From Mesorhizobium sp. WSM4306 (lineage in GTDB: Bacteria > Pseudomonadota > Alphaproteobacteria > Rhizobiales > Rhizobiaceae): a stretch of DNA of 64,000 bases. This document shows positions 8,819 through 17,733 of the stretch, piece by piece; positions within the stretch are counted from its first letter, which is position 1, and each line of letters begins with the position of its first letter. The notes under the pieces were generated by a model. The model made no database searches, had not been told where the DNA came from, and saw nothing but the letters and a program-made list of their open reading frames with translations. The stretch is taken from the NCBI RefSeq assembly GCF_007003975.1, contig NZ_VFTC01000013.1, positions 1-64,000 of the forward strand. The letters run 5' to 3'. A program made the translations under genes and the position numbers.

Positions 8819-9486
8819 TCAAGCCGCCATAAGTCGCTTCACCTGTGTCATATCCTTCAAAAACCGTTTCCTCTCAGCCTCCTTGTCCGCAGGCTCGCGG
8901 ATGCGCAGGATGAACGAGGGGTGGATGGTGATGAACACACGCAGGCCGTCCTCGCGCTCCATCACCTGGCCGCGCATCTTCATCACCGGTGTCGTCTTGC
9001 CCAGCAGCGACAATGCCGCCGTTGCACCAAGCGCGACGGCAAGGTGCGGCTTGATCAGTTCGAACTCCTGGTCGAGCCACCAGCGACATGCCTGCACCTC
9101 GCCGGCATTCGGCTTGGAGTGGATGCGGCGTTTGCCGCGAGGTTCGAACTTGAAGTGTTTGACCGCGTTGGTGACATAGACCTTTTGGCGGTCGACACCG
9201 GCATCGTCGAGGATGGTATCGAAAACCTTGCCTGCCGGACCGACGAATGGTTTGCCGGCGAGGTCTTCCTGATCACCGGGCTGTTCGCCGACGAAGACCA
9301 CCTTGGCGTTCTCAGGTCCTTCGCCGAATACGGTCTGTGTCGCGTCGCGCCACAGCGGGCAGCGGCGGCAGCCCTTCGCGGCCTCGCGATGGAGGCACTG
9401 TCTTCGTCCAGCACCGGTTCGACGCGCCGCACGGAAATGTGTCTGGCGGGCATTTTTGCTTCACGTGGAAGGCCTGTGGTCGCCAT
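8819..9486 (-). pseudogene. udgX: UdgX-type uracil-DNA glycosylase, apparently frameshifted
   Basis: The main frame (residues read from 9301 down to 8819) carries GEQPGDQED, the family-4 Fe-S UDG Walker-like motif, and the KRRIH loop whose His (codon 9121-9119) marks UdgX, the subfamily known to form a covalent bond with uracil-DNA. The N-terminal Fe-S cysteines CRRC are in the same frame further upstream, but no ATG, GTG or TTG occurs there before a stop near 9448. A plausible N-terminus (ATG 9486, reading ISVRRVEPVLDEDSA) lies in the next frame. Joining the two needs one extra base near 9393-9396 (a GG that would be GGG), giving about 222 residues, close to the family length. Either a real frameshift or a sequencing error. 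Confidence 0.8.
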
Positions 9487-9546
9487 GATCGTGCCTCGTC
9501 CATTCGAGATTGAAATGGATAAGGCCGACGATGGTTCCTGCTGCCG

Positions 9547-10932
9547 TCACACCTCGTGCAGATAGAGGTGGTAGTCCAGTTCGCTGACGGTGCGGGCGAC
9601 GCGCAGATATTCGGACTGCTTGATCGCCACGAACGTGCGGTGGAGATCCTCGCCCAGCGCCTCTTTCAGGAAGCTCGAGGCCCGCGCCGCCTCGATCGCG
9701 GCGCGCCAGTCGACCGGCATGGTCGTGCGCGTGACGGCGGCTTCATAGCCATTGCCAGTGGTCTCCGGACCAGGGTCGAGGCCTTCGTCCAGTCCCTTGA
9801 TGATGCCGGCCAGTACCGTCGCCGCGATCAGGTAGGGATTGGCGTCGACGCCCGACGGCCGATGTTCGATGCGCCGGTTCTTCGCATCGCCCGCCGGCAC
9901 GCGCAGCGCCACCGAACGGTTGTTGACGCCCCAGGTTGGCGCCACTGGCGCATAGGATTGCGAGACGAAGCGCCGCCAGGAATTGGCGTGCGGCGCAAAC
10001 ACCAGCATAGATTCGGCCATCGTCTGGATCAGGCCGCCGAGCCCCTGCAGCAGCGGCAGCGACCAGCTCTCGCCACCGGCCTCGGCAAACACGTTTCGGC
10101 CTACCTTGTCCTGCAGCGAGACATGGAAATGCATGCCGGAGCCGGCGTATTTTTCGATCGGCTTGGCCATGAAGCAGGCGGTGACGCCGTGCCGGCGCGC
10201 CTGCGCCCGCACCAGCCGCTTCAGCATGACCAGGTCATCGGCCGCCCGCATCACATCCTTGCGGTAGTTCAGCGTCAGTTCGTACTGGCCGGGCGCATAT
10301 TCGGAAATCACCGTCTCGGCCGGAATGCCTTGCGCCTTGGCCGCGGCGTAGATGTCGGAAAACAGCGGCTCCATGCCGTGCAGATGGTCGACCGAATAGA
10401 CCTCGGTCTTGGCCGAGCGGCGACCGTCGAGCACGGCGTCGGCCGGCTTCACCTTGCCGTCGGCGTCGCGCTCATTGGCAAGCAGGAAAAATTCGAGCTC
10501 GAAGGCGCCGGCGGGATAGAGGCCCTTGGCGGCCAATATGTCGACCTGCCTGGCAAGCGCCAGCCGCGGGTCCGACGACATCGGCTGTCCGTCCAGATGG
10601 TACATCGCCATAAGCAACTGGCCGCGCGGCGGGCTCGTGCCGTAGAGCGGCACCAGCGTGCCGGGGATCGGCCAGGCCCTGAGGTCGCCGTCGCCGGTCG
10701 TCCAGATCAGCCCGGTCTCGTGTACATCCTCGCCGGTGATGTCGAGGCCCAGGATCGAGATCGGCATGTGGCGGCCGCCCTCATAAATGCTTTTCAGCTC
10801 ATGCCGGCGCACGATCTTGCCGCGGCCGACGCCATTGGCGTCGGTCAAGACGATGTCAAAAGCCTCGATTTCAGGATGGGCGTCGAGAAAGGCTTGCGCC
10901 TCGGCGGGCGTCGAGCCCGAAGGTGAAGTCAT
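9547..10932 (-). CDS. Glutamine-synthetase-like ligase (gamma-glutamyl amide/amine ligase type)
   Basis: The 461-residue product has the GS beta-grasp N-domain (VLTDANGVGRGKIVRR) and catalytic domain with AFELEFFL, the GSGMHFHVSL ligand block, NNRSVALRVP and RIEHRPSGVDANPYL. It belongs to the GS-III/PuuA-like group of glutamate-amine ligases, distinct from GlnA because the adenylylation Tyr region is not evident. Start: ATG 10932 chosen over 10998 because the extra 22 residues are not GS-like. The upstream aminotransferase ends 62 bp before it on the same strand, so the pair probably handles an amine or amino acid substrate; the substrate is unknown. Confidence 0.85.
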   Translation of the reverse strand: MTSPSGSTPAEAQAFLDAHPEIEAFDIVLTDANGVGRGKIVRRHELKSIYEGGRHMPISILGLDITGEDVHETGLIWTTGDGDLRAWPIPGTLVPLYGTSPPRGQLLMAMYHLDGQPMSSDPRLALARQVDILAAKGLYPAGAFELEFFLLANERDADGKVKPADAVLDGRRSAKTEVYSVDHLHGMEPLFSDIYAAAKAQGIPAETVISEYAPGQYELTLNYRKDVMRAADDLVMLKRLVRAQARRHGVTACFMAKPIEKYAGSGMHFHVSLQDKVGRNVFAEAGGESWSLPLLQGLGGLIQTMAESMLVFAPHANSWRRFVSQSYAPVAPTWGVNNRSVALRVPAGDAKNRRIEHRPSGVDANPYLIAATVLAGIIKGLDEGLDPGPETTGNGYEAAVTRTTMPVDWRAAIEAARASSFLKEALGEDLHRTFVAIKQSEYLRVARTVSELDYHLYLHEV

Positions 10933-10994
10933 GATTACTCTACTCAAGGTTTGCTTGGCAGGCCGTTCGTTAGCCGCCCGTTCAGTCGCTTGTC

Positions 10995-12377
10995 TCATGC
11001 CGTCAGCCTTGCCGCAACTGTGGCGAAGGCGGTGATCAGCCGGTTGACCTGGGCGCCGGTGGTGGCCGGCGAGATCAGCATCATGTTGTGGAAGGGCGCG
11101 ATCAGCACGCCCTGGTTGACCAGCGCGACATGAACAGCCGCTTCGAGCTCCGGCGCATGCGCTGCCTCGGCCTCGGCGCCGTCTTTGAGCGGGTCAGGCG
11201 CGCAGATGAACTCGACGCGAGCGCCGACGCGGGCGACATGCCAGGGCAGATTGTAGCGGTCGATGACCCCGGTCAGGCCGGCGTCGAGCCGCAATGCCAA
11301 GCGGTCCATCCGGTCATAATTCCCCTGCGTCATCACTTCTTCCAGCGTCGAGCGCATCGCCGCAAACTGCAAAGGATTGGCCGACAACGTCGTGCCCATG
11401 CCGGAATAGCCGGGCTGCTTGGTCCTGTTGTAATCGGCGTAGCGGGTGGCGACCTCGTCGCTCATCCCCCACACACTCGCCGGCACGCCACCGGCGATCG
11501 GCTTGCCTAGCACGAACAGGTCGGGTTGCAGCCCGAATTTCCTGGTGTAGCCGCCGGGACCGGTGGAGATGGTGTGGGTCTCGTCGATCAAAAGCAGCGT
11601 GCCGGCCGCGCGTGTCAGTTTGCGCAGCGCATCGTGAAAACCGCGATCGGGCAGCACCATGCAGGAATTGGTCAGCACCGGCTCGGCGATGACGCAGGCC
11701 ACGTCCTTGTCCTTGAGCGCCGCTTCCAGCGCGGCGACATCGTTGAATTCGATAACCTTCGCGGTCCTGGTCAGGTCGCGGAATTCGCCCGCCAGTCCCG
11801 GCCGGTTTACAGCTTTGCCGTCGACCAGCCGCACCATCGTCTCGTCGACCGAGCCGTGATAGCAGCCGTTGAAAACCAGGATCTTTTCGCGACCGGTGAT
11901 TGCGCGGGCAACCCGCAGCGCGAAGCGGTTGGCGTCGGTGGCGGTGGTGGCGATCTGCCAGAATGGCAGGCCGAAACGCTCTTGCAGCAGCGGCCCGATG
12001 GCCAGCGCATCCTCCGAAGGCAGCATGTAGGTCAGCCCGCGCCCGGCCTGGCGGCGGATGGCACGCGCCACCGGCGGCGGCGAATGGCCGAACATCGAGC
12101 CGGTGTCGCCGAGGCAGAAATCGTCGAGCCTGATACCGTCAATGTCGGTGATGGTGGCGCCTCTGGCGCTGTCGACCAGGATCGGGAACGGCGTCGGCCA
12201 GTCGTTCATCCAGTGCATCGGCACGCCGCCGAAGAAGCCGGGCAGGCCGTTACCCACCTTGGCCGCCGATTTCGGCCGCGCCTTGCGAAAAGCCTCGGCC
12301 TCGCTCTCCCGCAATGCAGCGACGCGGTCACGGCTGATGCCGCCGATCGATGGGCCTGAATGGTCGGTTGAATGCAT
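10995..12377 (-). CDS. Class-III PLP aminotransferase (glutamate-1-semialdehyde-mutase-like)
   Basis: The 460-residue product has the fold-type-I class-III signature: GDTGSMFGHSPP near the N-terminus, NGCYHGSVDET for cofactor binding, LLLIDETHTI with the PLP Asp-like position, and the Schiff-base lysine in FVLGKPIAGG. It resembles the glutamate-1-semialdehyde aminomutase branch but has an extended N-terminus and partners a GS-like ligase, which suggests a catabolic omega- or beta-aminotransferase. It is the first gene of the pair and diverges from a small secreted protein gene over 159 bp. Substrate unassigned. Confidence 0.85.
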   Translation of the reverse strand: MHSTDHSGPSIGGISRDRVAALRESEAEAFRKARPKSAAKVGNGLPGFFGGVPMHWMNDWPTPFPILVDSARGATITDIDGIRLDDFCLGDTGSMFGHSPPPVARAIRRQAGRGLTYMLPSEDALAIGPLLQERFGLPFWQIATTATDANRFALRVARAITGREKILVFNGCYHGSVDETMVRLVDGKAVNRPGLAGEFRDLTRTAKVIEFNDVAALEAALKDKDVACVIAEPVLTNSCMVLPDRGFHDALRKLTRAAGTLLLIDETHTISTGPGGYTRKFGLQPDLFVLGKPIAGGVPASVWGMSDEVATRYADYNRTKQPGYSGMGTTLSANPLQFAAMRSTLEEVMTQGNYDRMDRLALRLDAGLTGVIDRYNLPWHVARVGARVEFICAPDPLKDGAEAEAAHAPELEAAVHVALVNQGVLIAPFHNMMLISPATTGAQVNRLITAFATVAARLTA

Positions 12378-12536
12378 GAAAATCCCCTCTCGGCCAGCAC
12401 TCTAGCCAATCGCCATCTCAAACCGCAATTGGCCGCCGGGCTGCCCTGTATTGGTTCAGCGGGCATTGGGCTGGCGCTTGACCTTGAGGCCAAGCCCGGT
12501 GCCAATACGCTTAGGCATTTGGTTCTGGGGGAGAAA

Positions 12537-12989
12537 ATGCGAGCGATCATCTGTTCGGCGATGTTGCTTTTGTCGGCTGGCGCGGCCTTTGCGAGCGGTG
12601 GCATCTGGTGTTCCGCCGATGACAAGGCGGCAAAATTCGAGGTCGAAGCCGGCGTCACCCGGGGCATGGGCGGTCCGACCTTCAACTTTCGTGGCGATCT
12701 CGAAATTCTCGGCCGTCCCGACGGCGACAGCCTGCGCAAGACCGTGTTCGAGGATTCCAACCTGACGCAGTACTGGCTGGACGACAAGGAATTGCGGCTG
12801 AACATTTACCACGAGCATCAGCTCGGAGATAAATTCAACTCGGTCGAACTGACGATCCTGACCATGACCAGCGACGAAGGCGTCTATGACGGCCAGTATA
12901 CGCTTGCCGTCTACGACAGTGCCGCCGACACGGAACAGGACGGCAAGCCGAAGGAATTGACCGGCAAGGTGTCCTGCGGAGCGGAGTAG
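12537..12989 (+). CDS. Small secreted protein of unknown function
   Basis: The 150-residue product begins with a clear signal peptide (hydrophobic core AIICSAMLLLSAGAAFA, cleavage likely after AFA), leaving a mature domain of about 130 residues with two cysteines (CSADD near the new N-terminus and CGAE at the end) that could form a disulfide. The mature part alternates short beta-like stretches. I recognise no family. The longer frame that begins at 12372 would bury the signal peptide, and ATG 12537 preceded by GGGGGAG-like purines is preferred. It faces the WD40 gene, whose stop lies 2 bp away on the other strand. Confidence 0.7.
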   Translation: MRAIICSAMLLLSAGAAFASGGIWCSADDKAAKFEVEAGVTRGMGGPTFNFRGDLEILGRPDGDSLRKTVFEDSNLTQYWLDDKELRLNIYHEHQLGDKFNSVELTILTMTSDEGVYDGQYTLAVYDSAADTEQDGKPKELTGKVSCGAE

Positions 12990-12990
12990 G

Positions 12991-13974
12991 TCAGGCGGAG
13001 ATATCGATGACGCCGCAATCGCCGGCGGCGCTGCCGAAGGCGATCCGACGCTCTTCCTTGTCCCACATCAGGGACGTGATCGCGCCCTTGCCCGGCCGGC
13101 GCAACAGCACTTCCTTGGCGTCGGCAAAGCGCACCGCCATCACCATACCGTCGTCGTAGCCGACAGCGACGACGTCCTGGCTCGGATGGCAGGCAACAGC
13201 GGTCACCATGGCGTTGCCGCGGGTGCCGAGTTCCAGCGGCGCCTTGCCCATCGGGCCGTCCTTGCCGGAAAACGGCCAGACGATCGCCGCCGGCGCGCCG
13301 GAACTCGCCAGCCACTTGCCCTTCACGCTCCACGACAGGCTTTTGACCTTGCCGGGATAGCCGGTCATACGCATGTGCTTGCCGTCGGCAAGCTTCCAGC
13401 CATGCAGCGCGTTTTCCTGCATGGTGGTGATCAGGAAGGCGCCGTCCGGCGAAAAGGTGATGCCGGTATGGGCGCCGGCCCATTCGAGCTCCACCGGCTT
13501 GCCCTCGGCGGCCGGGAAATGCAGCGTCGCGCCATTGTAGCGGGCAACGCCGAAGCGCATGCCCTTGGGCGAGAAAGCCAGCCCCTCGACCGATCGCGGA
13601 TGGGCGAACTCCTTGGTCTTGCCATCGGCAAAGCGCACGAAGGCGGTCTTGCCCGTGGCATAGGCGATGGCGCCTTGCGGCCCGGCGGCGACGCTGGTGA
13701 TCCATTTCTTGCCAGCGCTGGCGAGTTCGTTGATCTGGCCGCCAGCTTTCACGGCAAACACCTTGCCGTCCTCGCCGCCCGTGATCAGCCGGTCATTGGC
13801 TGCGTCGTGAAAGGTCGAAAGCAACCCATCATTGGCCTGAATTGTCTTGTGGCCATTGTCGAGCCGGTGAACGGCGCCATCGGCCAGCACAAAATGCGGC
13901 ACGTTGTCGAGGAAGACGGCGGCAAGGCAATGGCCATCGAGATCAAGCGGGGCAACTGTGGGCATCACATCCAT
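12991..13974 (-). CDS. WD40-repeat protein beside the CobW GTPase
   Basis: The 327-residue product contains about six WD40-like blades, each with spaced segments such as GGEDGKVFAV, GLAFSPKGMRFGVA, GITFSPDGAFLITT and ACHPSQDVVAVGYDDGMVMA, so a single beta-propeller is expected. There is no signal peptide or membrane helix. ATG 13974 (MDVMPTV) is chosen because the longer frame to 14124 would translate the dispersed repeat at 14031-14176. In many rhizobia a WD40 protein is found next to a COG0523 GTPase, suggesting a scaffold role in metal homeostasis; this is inference from context. Confidence 0.82.
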   Translation of the reverse strand: MDVMPTVAPLDLDGHCLAAVFLDNVPHFVLADGAVHRLDNGHKTIQANDGLLSTFHDAANDRLITGGEDGKVFAVKAGGQINELASAGKKWITSVAAGPQGAIAYATGKTAFVRFADGKTKEFAHPRSVEGLAFSPKGMRFGVARYNGATLHFPAAEGKPVELEWAGAHTGITFSPDGAFLITTMQENALHGWKLADGKHMRMTGYPGKVKSLSWSVKGKWLASSGAPAAIVWPFSGKDGPMGKAPLELGTRGNAMVTAVACHPSQDVVAVGYDDGMVMAVRFADAKEVLLRRPGKGAITSLMWDKEERRIAFGSAAGDCGVIDISA

Positions 13975-14030
13975 TCCAATGAATTTGTCGCCATCCCCGG
14001 GAAGCCGCCAGCGCGGCCAGGTGGCGCCAA

Positions 14031-14176
14031 CCTTCTCCCCTTGTGGGAGAAGGTGGATCGGCGCGCAGCGCCGAGACGGATGAGGGGTGTTGGACGGATT
14101 GCCGTCCTTGCCAAGCTGGAACACCCCTCATCCGACCTCGCTTCGCGAGGCCACCTTCTCCCACAAGGGGAGAAGG
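14031..14176. repeat. Inverted pair of intergenic palindromic repeats
   Basis: CCTTCTCCCCTTGTGGGAGAAGG at the left is mirrored by CACCTTCTCCCACAAGGGG at the right, with inner GATGAGGGGTGTT / AACACCCCTCATC arms and small GC hairpins. The two halves form a long imperfect palindrome of about 145 bp between the CobW and WD40 genes. Confidence 0.78.
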
Positions 14177-14212
14177 AAGAGCGGGCAGCGCTAGCGCCAT
14201 AAAGTTCGGAAA

Positions 14213-15268
14213 TCAAGCAGCCTGGCAGGCGTCGAAGCTCTTCTTCAGCCGCTCGGCGTCGAGTTCCCTGCCGATGAACACCAGCCGGCTCTCGTGTTTC
14301 TCGCCGTCCTTCCAGGCGCGCTGGTGGTCGCCTTCGATGATCATGTGCACGCCCTGGATGACATAGCGCTCGTCGTCGCCCTTGAGCGCGATGATGCCTT
14401 TCAGCCGCAGAATGTTGGGCCCTTCCATCTGGGTGATCTTCTCGATCCACGGGAAGAATTTCTTCGGGTCCATCTCGCCACCGCGCAGCGACACCGACTG
14501 CACCGTCACGTCATGGATGTCCGAGGGGTGCGCGTGATCGTGGTGATGTTCGTGCCCGTCATGGTCGTGATGATCATGGTCGTGGTCGTGGTCATGGTGA
14601 TCATGATCGTGGGCTTCGAGGAAATGCGGGTCGTTTTCCAGCGCGCGCGACAGGTCGAAGGCGCCGCGGTCGAGCACCTCGGACAGCGCCACTCCGGCGC
14701 GCGTGGTGCGGTGGATCCTGGCCGCCGGGTTGATGGCGCGGATGGTCGCTTCGACCTTGGCCAGTTCTTCCGGCGTGACCAGGTCGGTCTTGTTGAGCAC
14801 GACGACGTCGGCGAAGGCGATCTGGTCCTCGGCTTCCCTGGAGTCCTTCAGCCTGAGCGGCAGGTGCTTGGCATCGACCAGCGCCACGACGGCGTCGAGC
14901 TTGGTCTTGGAGCGGACGTCGTCGTCCATGAAGAAGGTCTGCGCCACCGGAACCGGGTCGGCGAGCCCGGTGGTCTCGACGACGATGGCGTCGAAACGGC
15001 CGGGGCGGCGCATCAGGCCTTCGACGACGCGGATCAGGTCGCCGCGCACCGTGCAGCAGACGCACCCATTGTTCATTTCGTAGATTTCCTCGTCCGATTC
15101 CACGATCAACTCGTTGTCGATGCCGATCTCGCCGAATTCATTGACGATGACAGCGTAACGCTTGCCGTGGTTTTCCGACAGGATGCGGTTGAGCAGGGTC
15201 GTCTTGCCGGCGCCGAGATAGCCGGTGAGAACGGTCACGGGGATCTGCGTCGTCTGTGCATCGCTCAT
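14213..15268 (-). CDS. CobW/COG0523 metallochaperone GTPase with His-rich loop
   Basis: The 351-residue product has the COG0523 layout: Walker A GYLGAGKTT (residues 16-24), metal-binding CVCC (69-72), NKTD guanine specificity motif, a His/Asp-rich segment at about residues 219-247 and the CobW C-terminal domain. Such proteins use GTP hydrolysis to deliver zinc or another metal to clients; the His-rich loop favours zinc or cobalt/nickel. ATG 15268 is chosen because the Walker motif follows at the usual distance, and the extension to 15415 is not conserved-looking. No clear Zur-type palindrome was seen upstream. Metal identity is not determined. Confidence 0.9.
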   Translation of the reverse strand: MSDAQTTQIPVTVLTGYLGAGKTTLLNRILSENHGKRYAVIVNEFGEIGIDNELIVESDEEIYEMNNGCVCCTVRGDLIRVVEGLMRRPGRFDAIVVETTGLADPVPVAQTFFMDDDVRSKTKLDAVVALVDAKHLPLRLKDSREAEDQIAFADVVVLNKTDLVTPEELAKVEATIRAINPAARIHRTTRAGVALSEVLDRGAFDLSRALENDPHFLEAHDHDHHDHDHDHDHHDHDGHEHHHDHAHPSDIHDVTVQSVSLRGGEMDPKKFFPWIEKITQMEGPNILRLKGIIALKGDDERYVIQGVHMIIEGDHQRAWKDGEKHESRLVFIGRELDAERLKKSFDACQAA

Positions 15269-15701
15269 GTCTTGCCTCGAATGACTGGGCCGCGAAATTC
15301 CGGGCCGCACGAAGGGATTGTTGGCCTGATATAGGATGTGTGCCGGCCTTTTGCACGAGGCAAACTGCCCAGGCGTTTGACCCAAGGGGTGACCAGCGGG
15401 CGGGTGGACCGACACATCGCCTGAGCAGGCCGTGTGTTAGCGATGCCGGCCATCCAACGTGTCGCCGGAAACGCCTCTTCGTTGACCCTGTGCGGACCGC
15501 GCCATCTCAAACCACTGCAATCGCCTTGGCGGAAACTCGTTTGTCATCTAACTGAAATAAACATCTGGCATCACCACGGTGGGCACCACAAATGCTTGCC
15601 GGCAAAGCTGTTTCGAAAGCCGGAATCTTTTTGATCGTCGATTGCCAACCGGCCGGCTGCGTCTATGCTGCACGCACCGGTACGGCCGAAGAGGGATCAC
15701 C
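15269..15701. other. 433-bp gap without a gene
   Basis: This stretch lies between the divergent CobW and MarR genes and must contain both promoters. I see no convincing ORF, RNA gene, terminator or Zur-like palindrome in it. Its middle (about 15540-15620) is less GC-rich than the flanks. Confidence 0.6.
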
Positions 15702-16172
15702 ATGGCCAAGGCGGACAAGACTGCAACGATGAGCCGGCTGCATTCGGCGGCAAGGCTGGCAAGGACCGCGCTGGCGGCACGGCTTTTGGCGCATGGCTTT
15801 TATGCCGGCCAGGACCAGATCATGCTGACGCTCGACCGCGAGGACGGCCAGACGCCGGGCAACCTCGCCGGCCGCCTCGGCGTGCGCCCACCTACCATCA
15901 CCAAGACCATCAACCGCTTGCAGGCGCAGGGTTTTCTGGAAAAGCGCGCCTCTTCTGCGGATGCCCGCCAGGCGCATATCTTCCTCACCGACACCGGCCG
16001 CGAAATCATCAACGCCATCGAGAAATCGGTGAAGAAGACGGAAAAGCAGGCGTTGAAGGGCCTCGACAAGAAAGAACAGAAGACGCTGTTCAAGCTGCTC
16101 GCCCGCATCGAAGCCAATCTGTCGAACGAGGAACTGGTGCTCGTCGACGACGACGGCGATATCGACGATTGA
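15702..16172 (+). CDS. MarR-family transcriptional regulator
   Basis: The 156-residue product has the MarR winged-helix core: GQDQIMLTLDREDGQTPGNLA, recognition region VRPPTITKTINRLQ, and the wing ending in an RxxSxxDxRxxxxxLT pattern (KRASSADARQAHIFLT). The C-terminus is unusually acidic (DDDGDIDD). ATG 15702 is preceded by GAGGGA at a good distance; the longer open frame from 15579 is not supported. It stands alone between a metallochaperone gene and a repeat, so its targets cannot be read from context. Confidence 0.9.
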   Translation: MAKADKTATMSRLHSAARLARTALAARLLAHGFYAGQDQIMLTLDREDGQTPGNLAGRLGVRPPTITKTINRLQAQGFLEKRASSADARQAHIFLTDTGREIINAIEKSVKKTEKQALKGLDKKEQKTLFKLLARIEANLSNEELVLVDDDGDIDD

Positions 16173-16183
16173 TCTTCCTGACC

Positions 16184-16287
16184 TAAAGCGCGTCGCGCTG
16201 AAACGGATTCAAGCGACGCGCTTTAAGTCTTTGTTTTGATGCATGTCGTTGTCCCAGAACCGCAGCACACTTCTGGGCGACATGCAT
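16184..16287. repeat. Composite of two palindromes (form A)
   Basis: First hairpin 16184-16224 has arms AAAGCGCGTCG and CGACGCGCTTT; second hairpin 16239-16287 has outer arms ATGCATGTCG and CGACATGCAT with inner CCCAGAA/TTCTGGG. The same two modules occur in opposite order at 41772-41872. The element sits downstream of marR and touches the end of the convergent araC gene. Confidence 0.75.
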
Positions 16288-17150
16288 TAGGCCCCCGCCG
16301 AAGGGCCGCGCACCAGCGCCGACCAGCGGCCGGGCGTCAGGCCGAATGCTTTCTTGAAATGTCTGTTGAAATGGCTCTGATCGCTGAAGCCGGCGGCAGC
16401 GGCGATCTCGGCCAGCGGTTCCCCGACCACGATCATCCGCCTTGCCTTTTGCAGCCGGCGCATCAGCAGGAAACGATGCGGGCTGGTGGAATAGGTCGCG
16501 CGGAAATGGCGTGACAGCGCATAGCGGTCGAGCCCGGTGACAGCCTCCAGCTCGTCGGAACGGACGGGCCGCTCGGCATTCTCCTCGAGATAGTCGCGCG
16601 CCAGTGCCGCGGCGCGCCAGGCCGTCTTTCCCATCGGCTTTGCCGACTGTCCGGCATGACGCCTGAGATGCTGCGCCAGCTCCGCAACGAAATCGGCGAC
16701 GAAAAGCCCGTCCAGTTCTTCGTCGAGCGGCGCCAAAGCCGATAGCAACGTGCCGCGCAAGGCGGCATCGCTCACCACCGCATCCCTGACGAAGGGCATC
16801 GGCGCGCCGTCGAGGCAGTCGAGCAGTAGCGACGGCTCCAGATAGAGGATCCGGTAGCGCAAGCCGTCCTCGGTGCCGGCGCCGCCATCGTGCATTTCGT
16901 CGGGATGCAGCACGATCACCTGGCCGGGCAGGCTGTGGTTCACGGCGCCCCGGTAGTGGAAGCGCTGCACACCGGAAAGCGTCACGCCGACGGCAAGCGT
17001 ATCGTGGCGGTGCAGGTCGAAGGCATTGCCATGGAAATGCGCCTCGATGCGCTCGATGCCGGTGCTGCTGGGCGCCGAGACGATCCGGTCCTCGTCCGCG
17101 CACGAACGTTCAAGACCTTGTGCCGCCTCACCGTTTAGATCCTGCGCCAT
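16287..17150 (-). CDS. AraC-family transcriptional regulator
   Basis: The 287-residue product has an N-terminal cupin-like sensing domain (HFHGNAFDLHRHDTLAVGVT, PGQVIVLHPDEMHDG) and two C-terminal helix-turn-helix units (LEAVTGLDRYALSRHFRATY; IAAAAGFSDQSHFNRHFKKA) typical of the AraC group related to regulators of small-molecule export or degradation. It diverges from a DUF2000 gene across 46 bp, so it probably controls that gene and perhaps the transporter after it. The stop codon TAA is formed within the palindromic repeat's right edge. Confidence 0.9.
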   Translation of the reverse strand: MAQDLNGEAAQGLERSCADEDRIVSAPSSTGIERIEAHFHGNAFDLHRHDTLAVGVTLSGVQRFHYRGAVNHSLPGQVIVLHPDEMHDGGAGTEDGLRYRILYLEPSLLLDCLDGAPMPFVRDAVVSDAALRGTLLSALAPLDEELDGLFVADFVAELAQHLRRHAGQSAKPMGKTAWRAAALARDYLEENAERPVRSDELEAVTGLDRYALSRHFRATYSTSPHRFLLMRRLQKARRMIVVGEPLAEIAAAAGFSDQSHFNRHFKKAFGLTPGRWSALVRGPSAGA

Positions 17151-17196
17151 CGCCTATCCTGCCCTTTGCGGGCCAACTTCCGGAGTCCTCATTTTG

Positions 17197-17604
17197 GTGT
17201 TCGATACAAAATTTGCAATCGTGCTGAGGGACGATCTCGCGGGCTGGCAGAAGCTCAACGTCACCGCGTTCCTGACCAGCGGCATCGTCGCGCAATTTCC
17301 CGACATCATCGGCGAACCCTATCGCGACCGCGCCGGCAATGTCTTTAATCCGCTGTCGATCCAGCCGGTCATCGTGCTGTCGGCGGATGGCCCGACGCTC
17401 AATATGATCCATCACCGGGCACTGGAGCGCGGCGTGATGACTTCAGCCTATGTCGAGGAGATGTTCGCCACCGGCTTCGATGCGGCCAACCGCGCCGTCT
17501 TCGCCGAATTCGCTCCCGATGACGCCAAGATCGTCGGCACGGCGTTGCGCGCCGACAAGAAACTTGTCGACAAGATCACCAAGGGCGCCCGCATGCATGC
17601 CTAA
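17197..17604 (+). CDS. DUF2000 family protein
   Basis: The 135-residue product begins FDTKFAIVLRDDLAGWQKLNV, the standard N-terminus of DUF2000 proteins, and continues with a PVIVLSADGPTLNMIHHRAL segment; the family adopts a peptidyl-tRNA-hydrolase-like fold and its role is unknown. GTG 17197 is chosen because family members start at this point; TTG 17194 and the open frame up to 17026 run into the divergent araC promoter and are unlikely. Divergent pairing with an AraC regulator is a recurring arrangement for this family. Confidence 0.82.
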   Translation: MFDTKFAIVLRDDLAGWQKLNVTAFLTSGIVAQFPDIIGEPYRDRAGNVFNPLSIQPVIVLSADGPTLNMIHHRALERGVMTSAYVEEMFATGFDAANRAVFAEFAPDDAKIVGTALRADKKLVDKITKGARMHA

Positions 17605-17733
17605 TTCGTAGGCAGTTGAGGCGCAGTGCGCTGAGCCTGTGCGCCGTGCCTGTTGTGCCAGTCGCTTTTGGCTTGCCGGGCGCAGGGGATTGCCGCAAAG
17701 GTTGAGTGTCGATCCTCCCCAGCCGGCCTGATA

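Noticed and set aside
9556..10926. Open 456-residue plus-strand frame
   Set aside because: Mirror of the glutamine-synthetase-like gene; the translated protein is rich in Arg/His/Gln with no motif.
14294..15334. Open plus-strand frame with a Val/Met-rich run
   Set aside because: The run is the complement of the His/Asp-rich loop of the CobW GTPase gene.
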